A DNA stretch of 23,397 bases, from NCBI RefSeq assembly GCF_900540665.1, contig NZ_UQGV01000025.1:1-23397 (forward strand). Reading direction: 5' to 3'. A model generated the notes under the pieces. The model did not search any database. It saw only the letters and a program-made list of their open reading frames with translations, and had not been told where the DNA came from. Numbering within the stretch: the stretch's first letter is position 1; every line of letters begins with the position of its first letter. Of the stretch, positions 23,093 to 23,397 are shown piece by piece. A program made the position numbers and the translations under genes. Source of the DNA: an uncultured Catenibacterium sp. (GTDB taxonomy: Bacteria; Bacillota_I; Bacilli_A; Erysipelotrichales; Coprobacillaceae).

Positions 23093-23397
23093 TTATTCAG
23101 CAGCCTGTTTTGCCTGGAATTTTTCGTAGGCAATTAAGAATGGTACATAGATTAATACAGATGCTGCAACTACGATTAACTGAGATACTGCACCCATTGG
23201 GCTACCACCTGTAGCTAAGAAGCCAAGGATAACTGGTGGCATTGTCCATGGTACTTCAAGTACGATCTTAGGACAGAATCCACTAGATACTAAGATATAA
23301 CCGATAACGATTGTAGCAACTGGAGCTAAGATAAATGGAATGTCTAGGATTGGGTTCAATACTAGAGGGATACCAAATGTCATAGTTTCGTTGATGT
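23093..23397 (-). CDS. PTS lactose/cellobiose-type EIIC, C-terminal part (cut by window edge)
   Basis: The last 101 complete codons of a membrane permease. The segment INETMTFGIPLVLNPILDIPF, read without its first residue as two pieces (NETMTFG and PLVLNP), is the conserved IN-E-x-x-x-FG-P-x-VLNP block of the lactose/cellobiose EIIC family, which forms part of the sugar-binding site. It is followed by three hydrophobic stretches and a short hydrophilic tail. The internal Met at 23383 is not the start, because the frame and the family motif continue past the window edge. EIIC imports a beta-glucoside while phosphorylating it; the two GH1 6-phospho-beta-glucosidases here could use such products, but neither is in its operon. 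Confidence 0.9.
   Translation of the reverse strand, partial: INETMTFGIPLVLNPILDIPFILAPVATIVIGYILVSSGFCPKIVLEVPWTMPPVILGFLATGGSPMGAVSQLIVVAASVLIYVPFLIAYEKFQAKQAAE

Noticed and set aside
1..23397. Search for mobile elements, CRISPR arrays, tRNA/rRNA genes and toxin-antitoxin or defence modules
   Set aside because: No transposase, integrase, regularly spaced repeat, cloverleaf or defence gene was seen. Gene content is housekeeping and sugar/nitrogen metabolism, and I saw no obvious change in base composition by eye.

Overview
The window is an AT-rich stretch of an ordinary Firmicutes chromosome. AGGAGG-type ribosome binding sites, sigma-A-like promoters, an RNA polymerase delta subunit, a type III glutamine synthetase and PTS-linked 6-phospho-beta-glucosidases suggest a gut fermenter of the Erysipelotrichia (Catenibacterium/Kandleria-like). 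That placement is an inference from gene content only. I see no tRNA, rRNA, IS element, prophage or CRISPR array. Coding density is very high: the longest gene-free stretches are about 230 bases (glnN/response regulator) and 200 bases (gap/rpoE).

Left part (1-5975, all minus strand): the start of gap (GAPDH, cut by the window edge), then, read in transcription order, an HD phosphohydrolase with an acetyltransferase-like tail, a DUF1934 protein, cardiolipin synthase, argS and rpoE. The first three overlap at start/stop codons. argS has its own TTGACA promoter and is coupled to rpoE through a stop codon that lies inside the rpoE Shine-Dalgarno.

Middle (5976-16390): a purine nucleoside phosphorylase (+) converges on a GH1 6-phospho-beta-glucosidase. 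Next come a PPP-type phosphoesterase overlapping a secreted glucosaminidase, both with an SH3-like segment. Then comes an aconitase - NAD-isocitrate dehydrogenase - GntR regulator operon that makes 2-oxoglutarate. A perfect palindrome (ATTGTATACAAT) overlaps that operon's -10 box and is the best candidate operator for the GntR protein encoded at its end. An ABC-F ATPase is transcribed divergently from aconitase.

Right part (16391-23397): an unrecognised multi-pass membrane protein, a second GH1 6-phospho-beta-glucosidase, a GNAT acetyltransferase, type III glutamine synthetase (glnN), a divergent OmpR-type regulator, a small PH-like membrane protein, and the C-terminus of a PTS lactose/cellobiose EIIC.

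The most interesting points are these. (1) The regulator opposite glnN has a degenerate phosphoacceptor site (Glu at the Asp position, Ala at the conserved Lys). It shares with glnN an intergenic region containing 10-bp direct repeats exactly 20 bp apart and a long-spaced inverted repeat, which suggests a phosphorylation-independent nitrogen regulator. (2) The aconitase/IDH operon appears to be regulated by its own GntR. (3) Many intrinsic terminators start inside or within a few bases of the stop codon, a layout expected where RNA polymerase outruns the ribosome. Together glnN (glutamate to glutamine) and acn-icd (citrate to 2-oxoglutarate) put two regulated steps of the carbon/nitrogen junction within 9 kb.
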